In this document: positions 1 through 9,209 of the stretch, piece after piece | Layout: every line of letters begins with the position of its first letter | Numbering within the stretch: the first letter of the stretch is position 1 | Source: Mycolicibacter virginiensis | GTDB taxonomy: Bacteria; Actinomycetota; Actinomycetes; Mycobacteriales; Mycobacteriaceae | DNA: 64,000 nt | NCBI RefSeq assembly: GCF_022374935.2 | Contig: NZ_CP092430.2 | Coordinates: 3,658,001 to 3,722,000, forward strand | Reading direction: 5' to 3' | Translations under genes and position numbers: made by a program | Notes under the pieces: generated by a model | Database searches by the model: none | Seen by the model: only the letters and a program-made list of their open reading frames with translations | What the model was told of the DNA's origin: nothing

Positions 1-732
1 CGGGTCGACGGTGATGTCGTCGGTGATGCGCACCCCGTGCCCGAGCCGGTCGGCCCCGCAGAATGCGATCGCCTCGTGAATAGAGGGCAGCCCAAATGCC
101 TCGCCGGCGTGAATGGTGAAGCGCGCGTTGTGGTCACGCATGTACTCGAACGCGTCCAGATGCCGGCTCGGCGGATAGCCGGCTTCGGCGCCGGCGATAT
201 CGAAACCGACCACACCCTTGTCGCGGAACCGGATGGCCAGCTCGGCGATCTCGCGGGACAGCGCCGCGTGGCGCATGGCGGTGACCAGGCAGCGCACCGT
301 GATCTCCCGGCCAGCTGCCGCGGCATCGCGCTCGCCGTCGGCGAAACCGGCCAGCACCGCGTCGGTCACCTCGTCGAACGACAACCCGCCCTCGATGTGC
401 AGTTCGGGCGCGAATCGCACCTCGGCGTAGACGACGGTGTCGGCGGCCAGATCCTCGACGCATTCGCGAGCGACCCGATACAGCGCGTCGGGGGTCTGCA
501 TCACGGCCACGGTGTGGCTGAACGGTTCGAGATAACGCTCCAGCGAGCCGCTGTGGGAGCGCGTTCGGAACCAGGTCGCCAGTTCCTCGGGATCGGTCTC
601 CGGCAGGTCGTCGTAGCCGACCTGGCCGGCGATGTCGACGACGGTGGCCGGGCGCAGGCCGCCGTCCAGGTGATCGTGCAGCAGCGCCTTGGGGACCCGC
701 CCCACGGTCTCCAGGCTCACCGGTGTGCTCAT
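1..732 (-). CDS. add: Adenosine deaminase (3' part cut by window edge)
   Basis: Reading the minus strand from ATG at 732 gives an open frame of 244 codons that runs off the left edge without a stop. It deaminates adenosine or deoxyadenosine to inosine in purine salvage. Visible family marks are the N-terminal metal-site HDHLDG segment, VRFAPELH, the FDIAGAE stretch, HAGEAFG with the substrate/zinc histidine, and LGHGVRI near the cut end. The C-terminal part (SLNTDDP region) is missing only because of the window. It follows deoA by 7 bases in the order cdd-deoA-add, matching the M. tuberculosis block Rv3315c-Rv3313c, so the three probably share one transcript. Confidence 0.93.
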   Translation of the reverse strand, partial: MSTPVSLETVGRVPKALLHDHLDGGLRPATVVDIAGQVGYDDLPETDPEELATWFRTRSHSGSLERYLEPFSHTVAVMQTPDALYRVARECVEDLAADTVVYAEVRFAPELHIEGGLSFDEVTDAVLAGFADGERDAAAAGREITVRCLVTAMRHAALSREIAELAIRFRDKGVVGFDIAGAEAGYPPSRHLDAFEYMRDHNARFTIHAGEAFGLPSIHEAIAFCGADRLGHGVRITDDITVDP

Positions 733-739
733 GGCTTCA

Positions 740-2041
740 TCATGGGGTCGCCTCGATGATCAACGGACGCGGCAGCGGCGGTGTGTCGCCGACGCAGTAG
801 CCGCCGCCGAGCTCGGCCAGCGCGGGGGCGATCCGCTCGGGGGTATCGGTGTACAGCGTGAACAGGGTGTCGCCGGGCGCCACCGGGTCGCCCGGCCGGC
901 GGTGAATCCGCACCCCCGCGCCGTGCTGCACCCGCTCCCCCGGCCGGGACCGGCCGGCGCCGAGACGCCATGCCGCCAGGGCCACCGCCATCGCGTCGAT
1001 GTCACCCATCAGGCCGCCGCGCTGCGCAGTCACGGTCTCGGTGCACGCTCCCACCGGCAAGGGCATCCCCAGATCCCCGCCCTGGGCGGCGACCATCGCG
1101 CTGAATCGGTCCATCGCGGTACCGTCACGCAGGGTCTGCGCCGGGTCGACACCGTCGATTCCGGCCAGGGTCAGCATCTCTTCGGCCAGCCGCACCGTCA
1201 GCGCCACCACATCGGCCGGGCCGCCGCCGGCCAGCACCTCGAGGGCTTCGGCCACCTCGATGGCGTTACCGACCGCGCACCCCAGCGGCGTGCTCATGTC
1301 GGTGAGTAGGGCTCGGGTGGCGACCCCGTGCGCCGCGCCCAGTCCGACCATCATCTGGGCCAGTTCCCCGGCCTGCTCAGCGGAGCGCATGAACGCACCC
1401 GACCCGACCTTGACGTCCAAGACCAGGGCCGCGGTGCCCTCGGCGAGCTTCTTGCTCATCACCGAGCTGGCGATCAGCGGCAGCGATTCGACGGTGGCGG
1501 TGACGTCACGCAGCGCGTAGAGCTTGGCGTCGGCCGGTGCCAGAGCGCCGGCGGCGAAGACCGCTGCGCCGACGCGGGCCAATTGCTCGCGCAGCCGTGC
1601 CGTGGACAGCGCCACCTCGAAGCCCGGTATCGACTCCAGCTTGTCCAAGGTGCCGCCGGTGTGACCCAGGCCGCGCCCCGAGGCGCTCGGTACCGCAGCT
1701 CCGCAGGCGGCAACGACGGCGACCAGCGGCAGGGTGATCTTGTCGCCGACGCCGCCGGTGGAGTGCTTGTCCACCGTTTTCAGGGGCTTTCCGTCGCGGC
1801 TTAAGTCGGTGAAGACCATCCGCTCCCCCGAGGCGATCATCGCCGAGGTCCAGCGCACGGTTTCGGCCGCGTCCATCCCGCGCAGGTAGATGGCCATCAG
1901 CAGCGCCGACATCTGCTCTTCGGCGACCAGTCCGGCGGTGTAGCCGTCGATCAGCCAGTCGATCCCGGCGTCGGGCAGCCGGTGGCCGTCACGCTTGGTT
2001 GCGATCAGCGTCGGGGCGTCGAAAGAGGCGAGCAGCGTCAT
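740..2041 (-). CDS. deoA: Thymidine/pyrimidine-nucleoside phosphorylase
   Basis: The 433-residue product cleaves thymidine or uridine with phosphate, yielding base and (deoxy)ribose-1-phosphate. The start ATG at 2041 begins [19 protein letters not shown] and overlaps the cdd stop (ATGA), which indicates translational coupling. A longer open frame upstream is only cdd read in another frame. Family marks are the N-terminal helical dimer domain with [10 protein letters not shown], the phosphate-loop signature around [11 protein letters not shown], and the [14 protein letters not shown] segment. Length and motif order fit the family. Cytosolic; the middle gene of the cdd-deoA-add salvage operon. 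Confidence 0.93.
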   Translation of the reverse strand: MTLLASFDAPTLIATKRDGHRLPDAGIDWLIDGYTAGLVAEEQMSALLMAIYLRGMDAAETVRWTSAMIASGERMVFTDLSRDGKPLKTVDKHSTGGVGDKITLPLVAVVAACGAAVPSASGRGLGHTGGTLDKLESIPGFEVALSTARLREQLARVGAAVFAAGALAPADAKLYALRDVTATVESLPLIASSVMSKKLAEGTAALVLDVKVGSGAFMRSAEQAGELAQMMVGLGAAHGVATRALLTDMSTPLGCAVGNAIEVAEALEVLAGGGPADVVALTVRLAEEMLTLAGIDGVDPAQTLRDGTAMDRFSAMVAAQGGDLGMPLPVGACTETVTAQRGGLMGDIDAMAVALAAWRLGAGRSRPGERVQHGAGVRIHRRPGDPVAPGDTLFTLYTDTPERIAPALAELGGGYCVGDTPPLPRPLIIEATP

Positions 2042-2445
2042 GGCAGCGCGGTTCTCGGCAAGGAGTCGGGCCCGAAAGCGTCCGGCAGCAGCTCGGCCAA
2101 CGGCCGCGCACCTGCCGGGTGGTCGATGAGCAGCTCGGAACCGCCGTGTTCGAGCAGGACCTGACGGCAGCGGCCGCACGGCATCAGCAGGTTTCCGTCG
2201 GAGTTGCTGCACGACAGCGCCACCAGTCGTCCGCCGCCGGCGGCGTAGAGTCCGCAGACCACCGCGCACTCAGCGCACAGGCCCAGCCCATATGAGACAT
2301 TTTCCACATTGCAGCCGGTGACGACCCGGCCGTCGTCGGTCAGTCCCGCCGCTCCGACGCGCAGCCCGGAGTACGGCGCGTAGGCATTAGCTGAAACGTT
2401 GATTGCATTGCGCCGCAACATATCCCAGTCAATTTCGCGGGACAT
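2038..2445 (-). CDS. cdd: Cytidine deaminase
   Basis: A 135-residue zinc enzyme converting cytidine/deoxycytidine to uridine/deoxyuridine. The substrate loop NVENVSYG is followed by the catalytic CAEC motif, where Glu is the proton shuttle and the first Cys a zinc ligand; PCGRCRQ provides the other two zinc cysteines. Length is normal for the homotetrameric type. It is the first gene of the minus-strand salvage operon, transcribed divergently from sdhC. The 242-base divergent gap (2446-2687) must hold both promoters, but I cannot place a convincing -10/-35 pair or operator there. Confidence 0.94.
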   Translation of the reverse strand: MSREIDWDMLRRNAINVSANAYAPYSGLRVGAAGLTDDGRVVTGCNVENVSYGLGLCAECAVVCGLYAAGGGRLVALSCSNSDGNLLMPCGRCRQVLLEHGGSELLIDHPAGARPLAELLPDAFGPDSLPRTALP

Positions 2446-2687
2446 TCAATAGGTCTCCGCTTCACCTGCGCGCACCACATCACCTCGCCCATCCGTCGGC
2501 AACGATCGAATTTCAGCGTAGTCGCAGGCCCTGGCTACTCGTCAGTAACTCCTTCGTGGTCGTTTCGGACCTGTTGTTGGGTTTAGAGTCCTTGCCGAGG
2601 TTTATTGATAGCGATGGCGTTGCGGAGCGACCGTACGCACGGTATAGCCGGGCGCAGCGGGCCGCTGCAGAAAATTTGGAGGCGCTG

Positions 2688-3122
2688 ATGACGGCGACAT
2701 CCGCCGATGCGACTGCGGTGCCGGGGCCGCGGTCGGATGCGACGCGATTCCGGCGGCAGAGTCTGTACAAAGGCGACCCGGGAATGTGGGCGTTCGCGCT
2801 GCACCGGATCACCGGTGCGACGATCTTCTTCTTCTTGTTTGTCCACGTGCTCGACACGGCCCTGGTGCGGGTGAGCCCGGAGGCCTACACCGAGGTGATC
2901 GCCACCTACAAGACCCCGCTGGTCGGCCTGATGGAGCTGGGCCTGGTGGCCGCGGTGCTGTTCCACGGTCTCAACGGGGTCCGGCTGATCCTGATCGACT
3001 TCTGGTGGCAGGGCACCCGATACCACCGCCAGATGCTGGTGGCCGTCGGCGTCATCTGGCTGGTGGTAATGGTCCCGGTCGTGGTTCGGATCGGCATGCA
3101 CATGGTGGAGCGGTTCCTATGA
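2688..3122 (+). CDS. sdhC: Succinate dehydrogenase cytochrome b556 subunit
   Basis: A 144-residue membrane anchor with three predicted transmembrane helices (roughly residues 45-65, 80-105, 115-140). The ATG at 2688 is preceded by a GGAGG-like ribosome site (ttggaggcg). The open frame continues upstream, but those codons lie in the divergent gap and are not protein-like. ALHRITG and the LFHGLNGVRLI segment, with its histidine, are typical of the haem/quinone-binding region of SdhC. The roughly 25-residue polar N-terminal extension is longer than I recall for the M. tuberculosis protein. First gene of sdhCDAB, of the Rv3316-Rv3319 type; its stop overlaps the sdhD start. Confidence 0.92.
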   Translation: MTATSADATAVPGPRSDATRFRRQSLYKGDPGMWAFALHRITGATIFFFLFVHVLDTALVRVSPEAYTEVIATYKTPLVGLMELGLVAAVLFHGLNGVRLILIDFWWQGTRYHRQMLVAVGVIWLVVMVPVVVRIGMHMVERFL

Positions 3123-3586
3123 GCACAACTGACGTACAAGGCAGCCGGGGCCCGATAGCCCCGGTTCGCGGCCTGGACCGCGACCGCCCCGCCAGCCTCG
3201 GCGACCCCCGTGCGCCGCAACGGCACAGCGGGATGCCCAACTTCGAGAAGTACACCTGGCTGTTCATGCGGTTCTCCGGCGCCGTGCTGATCTTCCTGGT
3301 GCTCGGGCACCTGTTCGTGATGCTGATGTGGCAGGAAGGCGTCTACCGCATCGACTTCAACTACGTGGCGGAGCGCTGGCACCATCCGTACTGGCAGGTC
3401 TGGGACCTGTGCCTGCTGTGGCTGGCCGAACTGCACGGCGGCAACGGCCTGCGCACGATCATCGGTGACTACACCCGCAGCGCCCGCAGCCGGTTCTGGC
3501 TGATGACGCTGCTGGCGGTGTCGATCATCTTCACGCTGGTGCTGGGCAGCTACGTGCTGCTGAGCTTCGACGCGAACATTTCTTGA
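3119..3586 (+). CDS. sdhD: Succinate dehydrogenase hydrophobic anchor subunit
   Basis: A 155-residue second membrane anchor. Its ATG overlaps the sdhC stop (ATGA). After a hydrophilic N-terminus of about 45 residues come three transmembrane segments (about 50-75, 95-115, 130-152). The conserved AELHGGNGLRTIIGDY segment between helices two and three is typical of the actinobacterial SdhD that pairs with this SdhC. With SdhC it forms the quinone site and anchors SdhAB to the inner membrane. A 33-base gap separates it from sdhA. Confidence 0.92.
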   Translation: MSTTDVQGSRGPIAPVRGLDRDRPASLGDPRAPQRHSGMPNFEKYTWLFMRFSGAVLIFLVLGHLFVMLMWQEGVYRIDFNYVAERWHHPYWQVWDLCLLWLAELHGGNGLRTIIGDYTRSARSRFWLMTLLAVSIIFTLVLGSYVLLSFDANIS

Positions 3587-3619
3587 CGGCAGATTCGGTA
3601 GCGAACGGGTGATATCGCG

Positions 3620-5374
3620 GTGATTCAAGAACATCGATACGACGTGGTGATCGTCGGTGCCGGCGGCGCCGGGATGCGCGCGGCCGTCGAGGCGGCCCCG
3701 CGGGCCCGCACCGCGGTGCTGACCAAGCTCTACCCCACGCGCAGCCACACCGGCGCGGCCCAGGGCGGCATGTGCGCCGCACTGGCCAACGTCGAGGACG
3801 ACAACTGGGAGTGGCACGCCTTCGACACCGTCAAGGGCGGCGACTACCTGGCCGACCAGGACGCGGTGGAGATCATGGCCAAGGAGGCCATCGACGCGGT
3901 GCTGGACCTGGAGAACATGGGCATGCCGTTCTCCCGGACCCCGGAAGGCCGCATCGACCAGCGCCGGTTCGGCGGGCACACCCGCGATCACGGCAAGGCC
4001 CCGGTGCGTCGCGCGTGCTACGCCGCCGACCGGACCGGCCACATGATCCTGCAGACGCTCTACCAAAACTGCGTCAAGCACGGCGTGGAGTTCTTCAACG
4101 AGTTCTACGCGCTGGACCTGGTGCTCACCGAGACGCCGTCGGGCCCGGTGGCGACCGGCATCGTTGCCTACGAGTTGGCGACCGGTGACATCCACGTCTT
4201 CCACGCCAAGGCCATCGTGTTCGCCACCGGCGGCTCGGGCCGGATGTACAAGACCACCTCGAACGCGCACACCCTGACCGGCGACGGCCTGGGCATCGTG
4301 TTCCGCAAGGGTCTGCCGCTCGAAGACATGGAGTTCCACCAGTTCCACCCGACCGGTCTGGCCGGCCTGGGCATCCTGATCTCCGAGGCCGTGCGCGGCG
4401 AGGGTGGCCGGTTGCTCAACGCCGACGGTGAGCGGTTCATGGAGCGCTACGCCCCGACGATCGTCGACCTGGCCCCGCGCGACATCGTGGCCCGCTCGAT
4501 GGTGCTCGAGGTGCTCGAGGGCCGCGGCGCCGGACCGAACAAGGACTACGTCTACATCGACGTGCGCCACCTGGGCGAAGAGGTGCTCGAGGAGAAGCTG
4601 CCCGACATCACCGAGTTCGCCCGCACCTACCTGGGCGTGGACCCGGTCAAGGAACTGGTGCCGGTCTACCCGACCTGCCACTACGTGATGGGCGGCATTC
4701 CGACCACGAACACCGGGCAGGTGCTGCGCGACAACACCAACACCGTGCCGGGCCTCTACGCCGCCGGCGAATGCGCCTGCGTGTCGGTGCACGGCGCCAA
4801 CCGGCTCGGCACCAACTCGCTGCTGGACATCAACGTGTTCGGCCGCCGTGCGGGCATCGCCGCCGCCGAGTACGCCAACGCGCACGACTTCGTCGATATG
4901 CCGGAGAACCCTGCCGACATGGTGACCGGCTGGGTGGCCGACATCCTCTCCGAACACGGCAACGAGCGGGTGGCCGACATCCGTGGCGCGCTGCAGCAGT
5001 CGATGGACAACAACGCCGCGGTGTTCCGCACCGAGAAGACCCTCAAGCAGGCGCTGAGCGACATCCACGCGCTCAAGGAGCGCTACGCCCGGATCACCGT
5101 GCACGACAAGGGCAAGCGCTTCAACTCCGACCTGTTGGAGGCGATCGAGCTGGGCTTCCTGCTGGAGCTCGCCGAGGTCACCGTGCTGGGTGCGTTGAAC
5201 CGCCAGGAGTCGCGCGGCGGGCACGCCCGCGAGGACTACCCCAACCGGGACGACGTCAACTACATGCGCCACACCATGGCCTACAAGCAGGGCTCCGAAC
5301 TGATCGCCGACATCCGGCTGGACTACAAGCCGGTGGTGCAGACCCGCTACGAACCGAAGGAACGGAAGTACTGA
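3620..5374 (+). CDS. sdhA: Succinate dehydrogenase flavoprotein subunit
   Basis: A 584-residue catalytic subunit oxidising succinate to fumarate with covalently bound FAD. It starts at GTG 3620. The Rossmann motif VIVGAGGAGMRAA lies at about residues 10-22, and SHTGAAQGG contains the histidine that carries the flavin. HQFHPTG and the RGEGG stretch belong to the dicarboxylate pocket, and GANRLGTNSLLD to the C-terminal FAD-binding part. Length matches the family. It sits between sdhD and sdhB, its stop sharing a base with the sdhB ATG, so A and B are translated together. Confidence 0.96.
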   Translation: MIQEHRYDVVIVGAGGAGMRAAVEAAPRARTAVLTKLYPTRSHTGAAQGGMCAALANVEDDNWEWHAFDTVKGGDYLADQDAVEIMAKEAIDAVLDLENMGMPFSRTPEGRIDQRRFGGHTRDHGKAPVRRACYAADRTGHMILQTLYQNCVKHGVEFFNEFYALDLVLTETPSGPVATGIVAYELATGDIHVFHAKAIVFATGGSGRMYKTTSNAHTLTGDGLGIVFRKGLPLEDMEFHQFHPTGLAGLGILISEAVRGEGGRLLNADGERFMERYAPTIVDLAPRDIVARSMVLEVLEGRGAGPNKDYVYIDVRHLGEEVLEEKLPDITEFARTYLGVDPVKELVPVYPTCHYVMGGIPTTNTGQVLRDNTNTVPGLYAAGECACVSVHGANRLGTNSLLDINVFGRRAGIAAAEYANAHDFVDMPENPADMVTGWVADILSEHGNERVADIRGALQQSMDNNAAVFRTEKTLKQALSDIHALKERYARITVHDKGKRFNSDLLEAIELGFLLELAEVTVLGALNRQESRGGHAREDYPNRDDVNYMRHTMAYKQGSELIADIRLDYKPVVQTRYEPKERKY

Positions 5375-6243
5375 TGTCCTCCTCAGCTGACTCCGGTTGC
5401 TGCTCGTCCGAGGGCGGTTGCTGCTCCCCCGGGTCGTCGAGCGCTGCACCGGCGGCGTTGGTCGACTCTGCGCCCGCCGGTGACCCGCCGCTGCCCCCGG
5501 TTCCCGAGGGCGCGCAGATGGTCACGCTCAAGATCGCCCGCTACAACCCGGAGAACCCGGACGCCTACGCCGCCACCGGCGGCTGGCAGAGCTTCCGGGT
5601 TCCGGCACTGCCGACTGACCGGTTGCTCAATCTGCTGATCTACGTGAAGAGCTACCTGGACGGCACGCTGACCTTCCGCCGGTCCTGCGCGCACGGCGTG
5701 TGTGGTTCCGACGGGGTGCGGGTCAACGGCAACAACAAGCTGGCCTGCAAGCTGCTGATGCGCGACATCCTGCCCAAGAAGCCGGGCAAGGAACTGACGC
5801 TGACCATCGAACCGCTGCGCGGGCTGCCGGTGGAAAAAGACCTCGTGGTCAACATGGAACCGTTCATGGATGCCTACAAGGCGGTCAAGCCGTACCTGAT
5901 CACCTCGGGCAACCACCCCACCCGCGAGCACATCCAGAGCCAGACCGACCGTGCGCGCTACGACGACACCACCAAGTGCATCCTGTGCGCCATCTGCACC
6001 ACGAGTTGCCCGGTGTACTGGAGCGAGGGTGCCTACTTCGGGCCGGCCGCGATCGTCAACGCGCACCGGTTCATCTTCGACAGCCGCGATGAGGCCGCCG
6101 CCGAGCGCCTGGACATCCTCAACGAGGTCGACGGGGTGTGGCGCTGCCGCACCACGTTCAACTGCACGGATGCCTGCCCTCGCGGCATCGAGATCACCAA
6201 GGCGATCCAGGAGGTCAAGCGGGCGCTGATGTTCGCTCGCTGA
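5374..6243 (+). CDS. sdhB: Succinate dehydrogenase iron-sulfur subunit with Cys-rich N-terminus
   Basis: A 289-residue subunit passing electrons from FAD to quinone through three Fe-S centres. The plant-type 2Fe-2S domain shows SCAHGVCGSDGV and the later LACK cysteine; the C-terminal half has CILCAICTTSCPVYW and NCTDACPRGI for the 4Fe-4S and 3Fe-4S centres. Starting at ATG 5374 (overlapping the sdhA stop), the first 45 or so residues are a Ser/Gly/Pro-rich leader with two Cys-Cys pairs (GCCSSEGGCCS) before the conserved PPLPPVP. I do not recall those pairs in the 263-residue M. tuberculosis protein. A later in-frame start (Met at VPEGAQM) would remove the pairs but also lose conserved residues. 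Confidence 0.94.
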   Translation: MSSSADSGCCSSEGGCCSPGSSSAAPAALVDSAPAGDPPLPPVPEGAQMVTLKIARYNPENPDAYAATGGWQSFRVPALPTDRLLNLLIYVKSYLDGTLTFRRSCAHGVCGSDGVRVNGNNKLACKLLMRDILPKKPGKELTLTIEPLRGLPVEKDLVVNMEPFMDAYKAVKPYLITSGNHPTREHIQSQTDRARYDDTTKCILCAICTTSCPVYWSEGAYFGPAAIVNAHRFIFDSRDEAAAERLDILNEVDGVWRCRTTFNCTDACPRGIEITKAIQEVKRALMFAR

Positions 6244-6254
6244 CCCTCCGCGAC

Positions 6255-6304
6255 CAGACGCGAAAGCCCCCTATTCCGCCGCGAAATGGGGGCTTTGGCG
6301 TCTG
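6255..6304. terminator. Two-step hairpin after sdhB
   Basis: An outer arm cagacgc (6255-6261) pairs with gcgtctg (6298-6304), and an inner perfect arm aaagccccc (6263-6271) pairs with gggggcttt (6288-6296). The stem is long and symmetrical and lies 12 bases after the sdhB stop. No clear U-run follows, as is usual in mycobacteria. It probably ends the sdh transcript. Confidence 0.75.
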
Positions 6305-6342
6305 CTCGCCAGCTAGATCCGACGGCGTGATAGGACACAGGG

Positions 6343-7134
6343 ATGCACTGGTACACCGGCAACACCGTCTACGACACCGTCCTGACCGCAGCGTTCGCCT
6401 TCGCGGCGTTCGTGATCGTCGGCGGCTTCTTCGGCCAGAGCTCCTACGGCCGGTTCTCGACGACCAAGCTCGGCTTGAACCTGAACCCCAAGTTCGGCTG
6501 GTGGCTGATGGAGATCCCGGCGACCGTGGTGTTCCTGGTCGCCTACCTCAGCGGGCCGGCCCGCTTCGAGCCGACGTCGCTGGTGCTGGCCGGGATCTGG
6601 GCGCTGCACTACGCCAACCGCGGCTGGTTCTTCCCGCTGGCGATCCGCCAGGTGCCCGGCAAGCGCAGCACCTTCAACATCTCGGTGGTGGTGATGGGCA
6701 TGCTCGTCACCTCCATGCACGGCTACCTCAACGGTGCGCTGTTCAGCCACGACTACTTTCACACCTACGGCACCGGCTGGCTGACCGACCCGCGGTTCCT
6801 GGTGGGCCTGGCGGTCTACCTGTGCGGGTTCGCGCTGCTGGTCAACTCCGAGTCGATCGTGCGCAACCTGCGCGACAAGAACAACCCCGGCGGCGCGGAG
6901 TACCGGATTCCGTTCGGCGGCGGCTTCCGCTTCGTCACCAGCCCGGCCTACCTGGGCGAGATGATGGCGTGGGCCGGTTTCGCGATCTTGACCTGGGCGC
7001 TGCCCGGCGTCGCCATCCTGCTGATCACCGCCGGCAACCTGATCCCCCGGGCGCTGGGCACCCACAAGTGGTACCAGGAGAAGTTCGTCGACTACCCGAC
7101 CGACCGCAAGGCGCTGGTCCCCTTCCTGATCTGA
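6343..7134 (+). CDS. Steroid 5-alpha-reductase family membrane protein
   Basis: A 263-residue polytopic protein with six to seven hydrophobic segments. Family signatures are NRGWFFPLAIR, the PFGGGFRFVTSPAYLGE stretch, and the C-terminal HKWYQEKFVDYP..RKALVPFLI. These match the 3-oxo-5-alpha-steroid 4-dehydrogenase C-terminal family, which reduces a C=C bond conjugated to a carbonyl using NADPH. The physiological substrate in mycobacteria cannot be told from sequence; a steroid or polyprenoid-like lipid is the family expectation. It stands alone after the sdh terminator and before an unrelated AhpD-like gene. Confidence 0.85.
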   Translation: MHWYTGNTVYDTVLTAAFAFAAFVIVGGFFGQSSYGRFSTTKLGLNLNPKFGWWLMEIPATVVFLVAYLSGPARFEPTSLVLAGIWALHYANRGWFFPLAIRQVPGKRSTFNISVVVMGMLVTSMHGYLNGALFSHDYFHTYGTGWLTDPRFLVGLAVYLCGFALLVNSESIVRNLRDKNNPGGAEYRIPFGGGFRFVTSPAYLGEMMAWAGFAILTWALPGVAILLITAGNLIPRALGTHKWYQEKFVDYPTDRKALVPFLI

Positions 7135-7183
7135 GGGCCGCGTCTGCTCGTCACACTTTCCCGGGCTGTCCCGTCTAAGGGGT

Positions 7184-7777
7184 ATGACTACCAAACCTCG
7201 CATCGACCCACTGCCGCCGAAACGCACCAACATGCTGGTGCGTGCCATGTACCGCTACGCCAAGCGACGCTTCGGTGAAGTTCCTGAACCCTTCGCCGTC
7301 GCCGCGCATCATCCGCGACTGCTGGTGGCCAACGCGGTGCACGAGGGCCTGCTGCAGTCCGCGTCGCGCAAGCTGCCGGCCGGCCCGCGGGATCTGGCGG
7401 TGTTCTGGACCGCCCGCACCGTCGGTTGCTCGTGGTGCGTGGACTTCGGGTCCATGCTGCAACGCCTGGAAGGCATCGACACCGACCGGCTGAAGCACAT
7501 CGATGACTACGCGACCTCCCCGCTCTACAGCGACGACGAGCGGGCCGCGATCGCCTACGCCGACGCGATGACCACCGATCCGCATTCGGTCACCGATGAA
7601 CAGGTCGCCGATCTGCAACACCGCTTCGGCGATGCCGGCGTGATCGAGCTGACCTACCAGATCGGCGTGGAGAACATGCGATCCCGGATGTACTCGGCGC
7701 TGGGCATCACCGAGCAGGGCTTCAACTCCGGAGACGCCTGCCGGGTGCCGTGGGCCACCGAGGATCAACGAGGCTGA
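7184..7777 (+). CDS. Carboxymuconolactone decarboxylase/AhpD-like protein
   Basis: A 197-residue all-helical protein of the AhpD-like superfamily. The redox motif is GCSWC, with cysteines at about residues 82 and 85 followed by the usual acidic residue, and the long helix typical of the fold follows. Members act as alkylhydroperoxidases or decarboxylases; the CxxC favours a peroxidase/thiol role but does not prove it. The 3' end overlaps the convergent split-barrel gene by 13 bases. A second, shorter AhpD-like protein is encoded at 20853-21308. Confidence 0.8.
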   Translation: MTTKPRIDPLPPKRTNMLVRAMYRYAKRRFGEVPEPFAVAAHHPRLLVANAVHEGLLQSASRKLPAGPRDLAVFWTARTVGCSWCVDFGSMLQRLEGIDTDRLKHIDDYATSPLYSDDERAAIAYADAMTTDPHSVTDEQVADLQHRFGDAGVIELTYQIGVENMRSRMYSALGITEQGFNSGDACRVPWATEDQRG

Positions 7778-8256
7778 CTCGCCGGGGTGATCTCGATGTA
7801 GGCGATCGGGAGGCCCGCTGCCGCACTGCCCTTGTCCAGACCGCGCTCGAAGATCCGCATCACCGGACTCCAGTTGGCGGCGATCGCACGTTCGGCGAGC
7901 GCATGGTCGGACTCGGGCAGAATCCGGGCGATCGCGGCCACCGGTTGTCCTTCGGGTTTGCCGCGCAGGCTGCTGGGGACCACGACGACGTTCGGGTTGT
8001 TGCGGATTCGCTTGACCTTGCCGGTGGACGCGTCGGTGCGGACGTAGAGCTTTCCGGCATCGACGCCGTGATTGATCGGGCTCGGCATCGCCTCGCCCGA
8101 CCGTTTGAACGTGACCAGCAGGATCTGGCGGTACTTGTCGAAGCCGGTGAAGTCCGTTCCGGTGGGGTCGGCGATGTCAAAGGCATCGCGGTGGCGCATC
8201 TTGTCCATGGCGCGAAACATCAACGCGCCCATTTTCTTTGAGATGCTATTGGCCAC
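7765..8256 (-). CDS. PPOX-class F420-type split-barrel oxidoreductase
   Basis: A 163-residue single-domain split-barrel protein of the actinobacterial F420/FMN-dependent family. The pattern LVTFKRSGEAMPSPIN, the LYVRTDASTGKVKRIRNNP block and NVVVVPSS is typical of members that bind the deazaflavin tail with basic residues. The reaction is unknown; relatives reduce quinones, biliverdin-like or other conjugated substrates. Its ATG lies inside the end of sigJ (11-base overlap), so it is almost surely co-translated with that sigma factor and may serve the same stress response. Confidence 0.82.
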   Translation of the reverse strand: MANSISKKMGALMFRAMDKMRHRDAFDIADPTGTDFTGFDKYRQILLVTFKRSGEAMPSPINHGVDAGKLYVRTDASTGKVKRIRNNPNVVVVPSSLRGKPEGQPVAAIARILPESDHALAERAIAANWSPVMRIFERGLDKGSAAAGLPIAYIEITPASQPR

Positions 8257-9175
8257 GTTCTTCCTCCGATCGGTTGGCGGGGCGCAGCGGGGATCCGGTG
8301 AACTTGTCCGGGTTGGCGATATCCCAGATCGCCACTACTCGCCCGTCGCGCACCGTCATCGCGGTGACGCGCGGCATCAGCTCGGGGAACCCGTCCGCGC
8401 CGGGCGCCCCTGGGGTGTAGGCGCCGAGTTCGCCGTTGACCAGGGCCAGCTGGTTCGCGGTGATCAGGGTCGGGCCGTAGCGGCGGGCCAGGCCGAGCAG
8501 GAACCGCGCCACCTTCTTATGCCCGCGAATGACCCGCGGGGCGGTCGGCGCCCGGCGGTTCGCGTCGCCGGTGAACGTCACGTCAGGGTGCAGCAGCGCC
8601 ACCACGGCCGCCAGATCGCCGGACGCCATCGCGGCCATCAGTGAGCCGACCGCCTCCTCGTGGCGCGGATCGGGCCGCGGCGGCGGATCAGCGGTGACGG
8701 CCTTGCGGGCACGCGATGCCAGCTGGCGGGCTGCGGCTTCGGTGGTGTTGAGCACCCCGGCCACCTCGCCGAACGGCACCGCGAACCCGTCGTGCAGCAC
8801 AAACGCCACTCGCTGATCGGGAGTCAGCCGCTCCAGCACCACCATGGCGGCGAACCGGGCGTCTTCACCGGCCACCACCGACGACAACGGATCGGCGTCG
8901 TCGTCGATGGTGGTCACCACCGGTTCGGGCAGCCACTCGCCGACATAGGACTCACGACGCCGCGCCGCCGAACGCAGCCGGTCCAGGCCGAGGCGACTCA
9001 CCACCGTGGTCAGCCACGCCCGCGGGTCGACGATGTGGTCACGTTCGGCGGCGTCGAACCGCAGCCAGGCGTCCTGCACGATGTCCTCGGCATCGGCGAA
9101 CATGCCGGTGAGCCGGTAGGCCACCGCCAACAGGTGAGGCCGCAGCGCCTCGAAATCCTCCACCGATGCGGTCAT
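8246..9175 (-). CDS. sigJ: ECF sigma factor SigJ-type with C-terminal SnoaL domain
   Basis: A 309-residue sigma-70 family regulator. Region 2 is at about residues 10-75 (ADAEDIVQDAWLRF), region 4 at about 110-170 (VFVLHDGFAVPFGEVAGVL, EAAARQLASRARKA), followed by a SnoaL/NTF2-like tail at about 185-300. That architecture and length match M. tuberculosis SigJ (312 residues, from memory), and the nearby dacB1-sugI-nagA order agrees. I chose ATG at 9175 because the preceding frame reads antisense to the neighbouring lactonase-like gene. SigJ-type factors carry no anti-sigma neighbour; the fused tail is thought to regulate them. Confidence 0.9.
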   Translation of the reverse strand: MTASVEDFEALRPHLLAVAYRLTGMFADAEDIVQDAWLRFDAAERDHIVDPRAWLTTVVSRLGLDRLRSAARRRESYVGEWLPEPVVTTIDDDADPLSSVVAGEDARFAAMVVLERLTPDQRVAFVLHDGFAVPFGEVAGVLNTTEAAARQLASRARKAVTADPPPRPDPRHEEAVGSLMAAMASGDLAAVVALLHPDVTFTGDANRRAPTAPRVIRGHKKVARFLLGLARRYGPTLITANQLALVNGELGAYTPGAPGADGFPELMPRVTAMTVRDGRVVAIWDIANPDKFTGSPLRPANRSEEERGQ

Positions 9176-9209
9176 CGCCACCAGCCTAGGCCTGCCTCGA
9201 CTAAGGGCG

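Noticed and set aside
2042..2269. N-terminal extension of deoA
   Set aside because: The extra 76 codons are cdd read in another frame; the conserved protein starts at ATG 2041 with ATGA coupling.
2446..2687. Riboswitch or small RNA between cdd and sdhC
   Set aside because: No aptamer core, stable hairpin or repeat found; only an ordinary divergent promoter region can be assumed.
2906..5449. 847-codon open frame antisense to sdhC-sdhA
   Set aside because: It is a GC-rich shadow of the succinate dehydrogenase genes; composition is His/Val/Gln-rich with no family resemblance.
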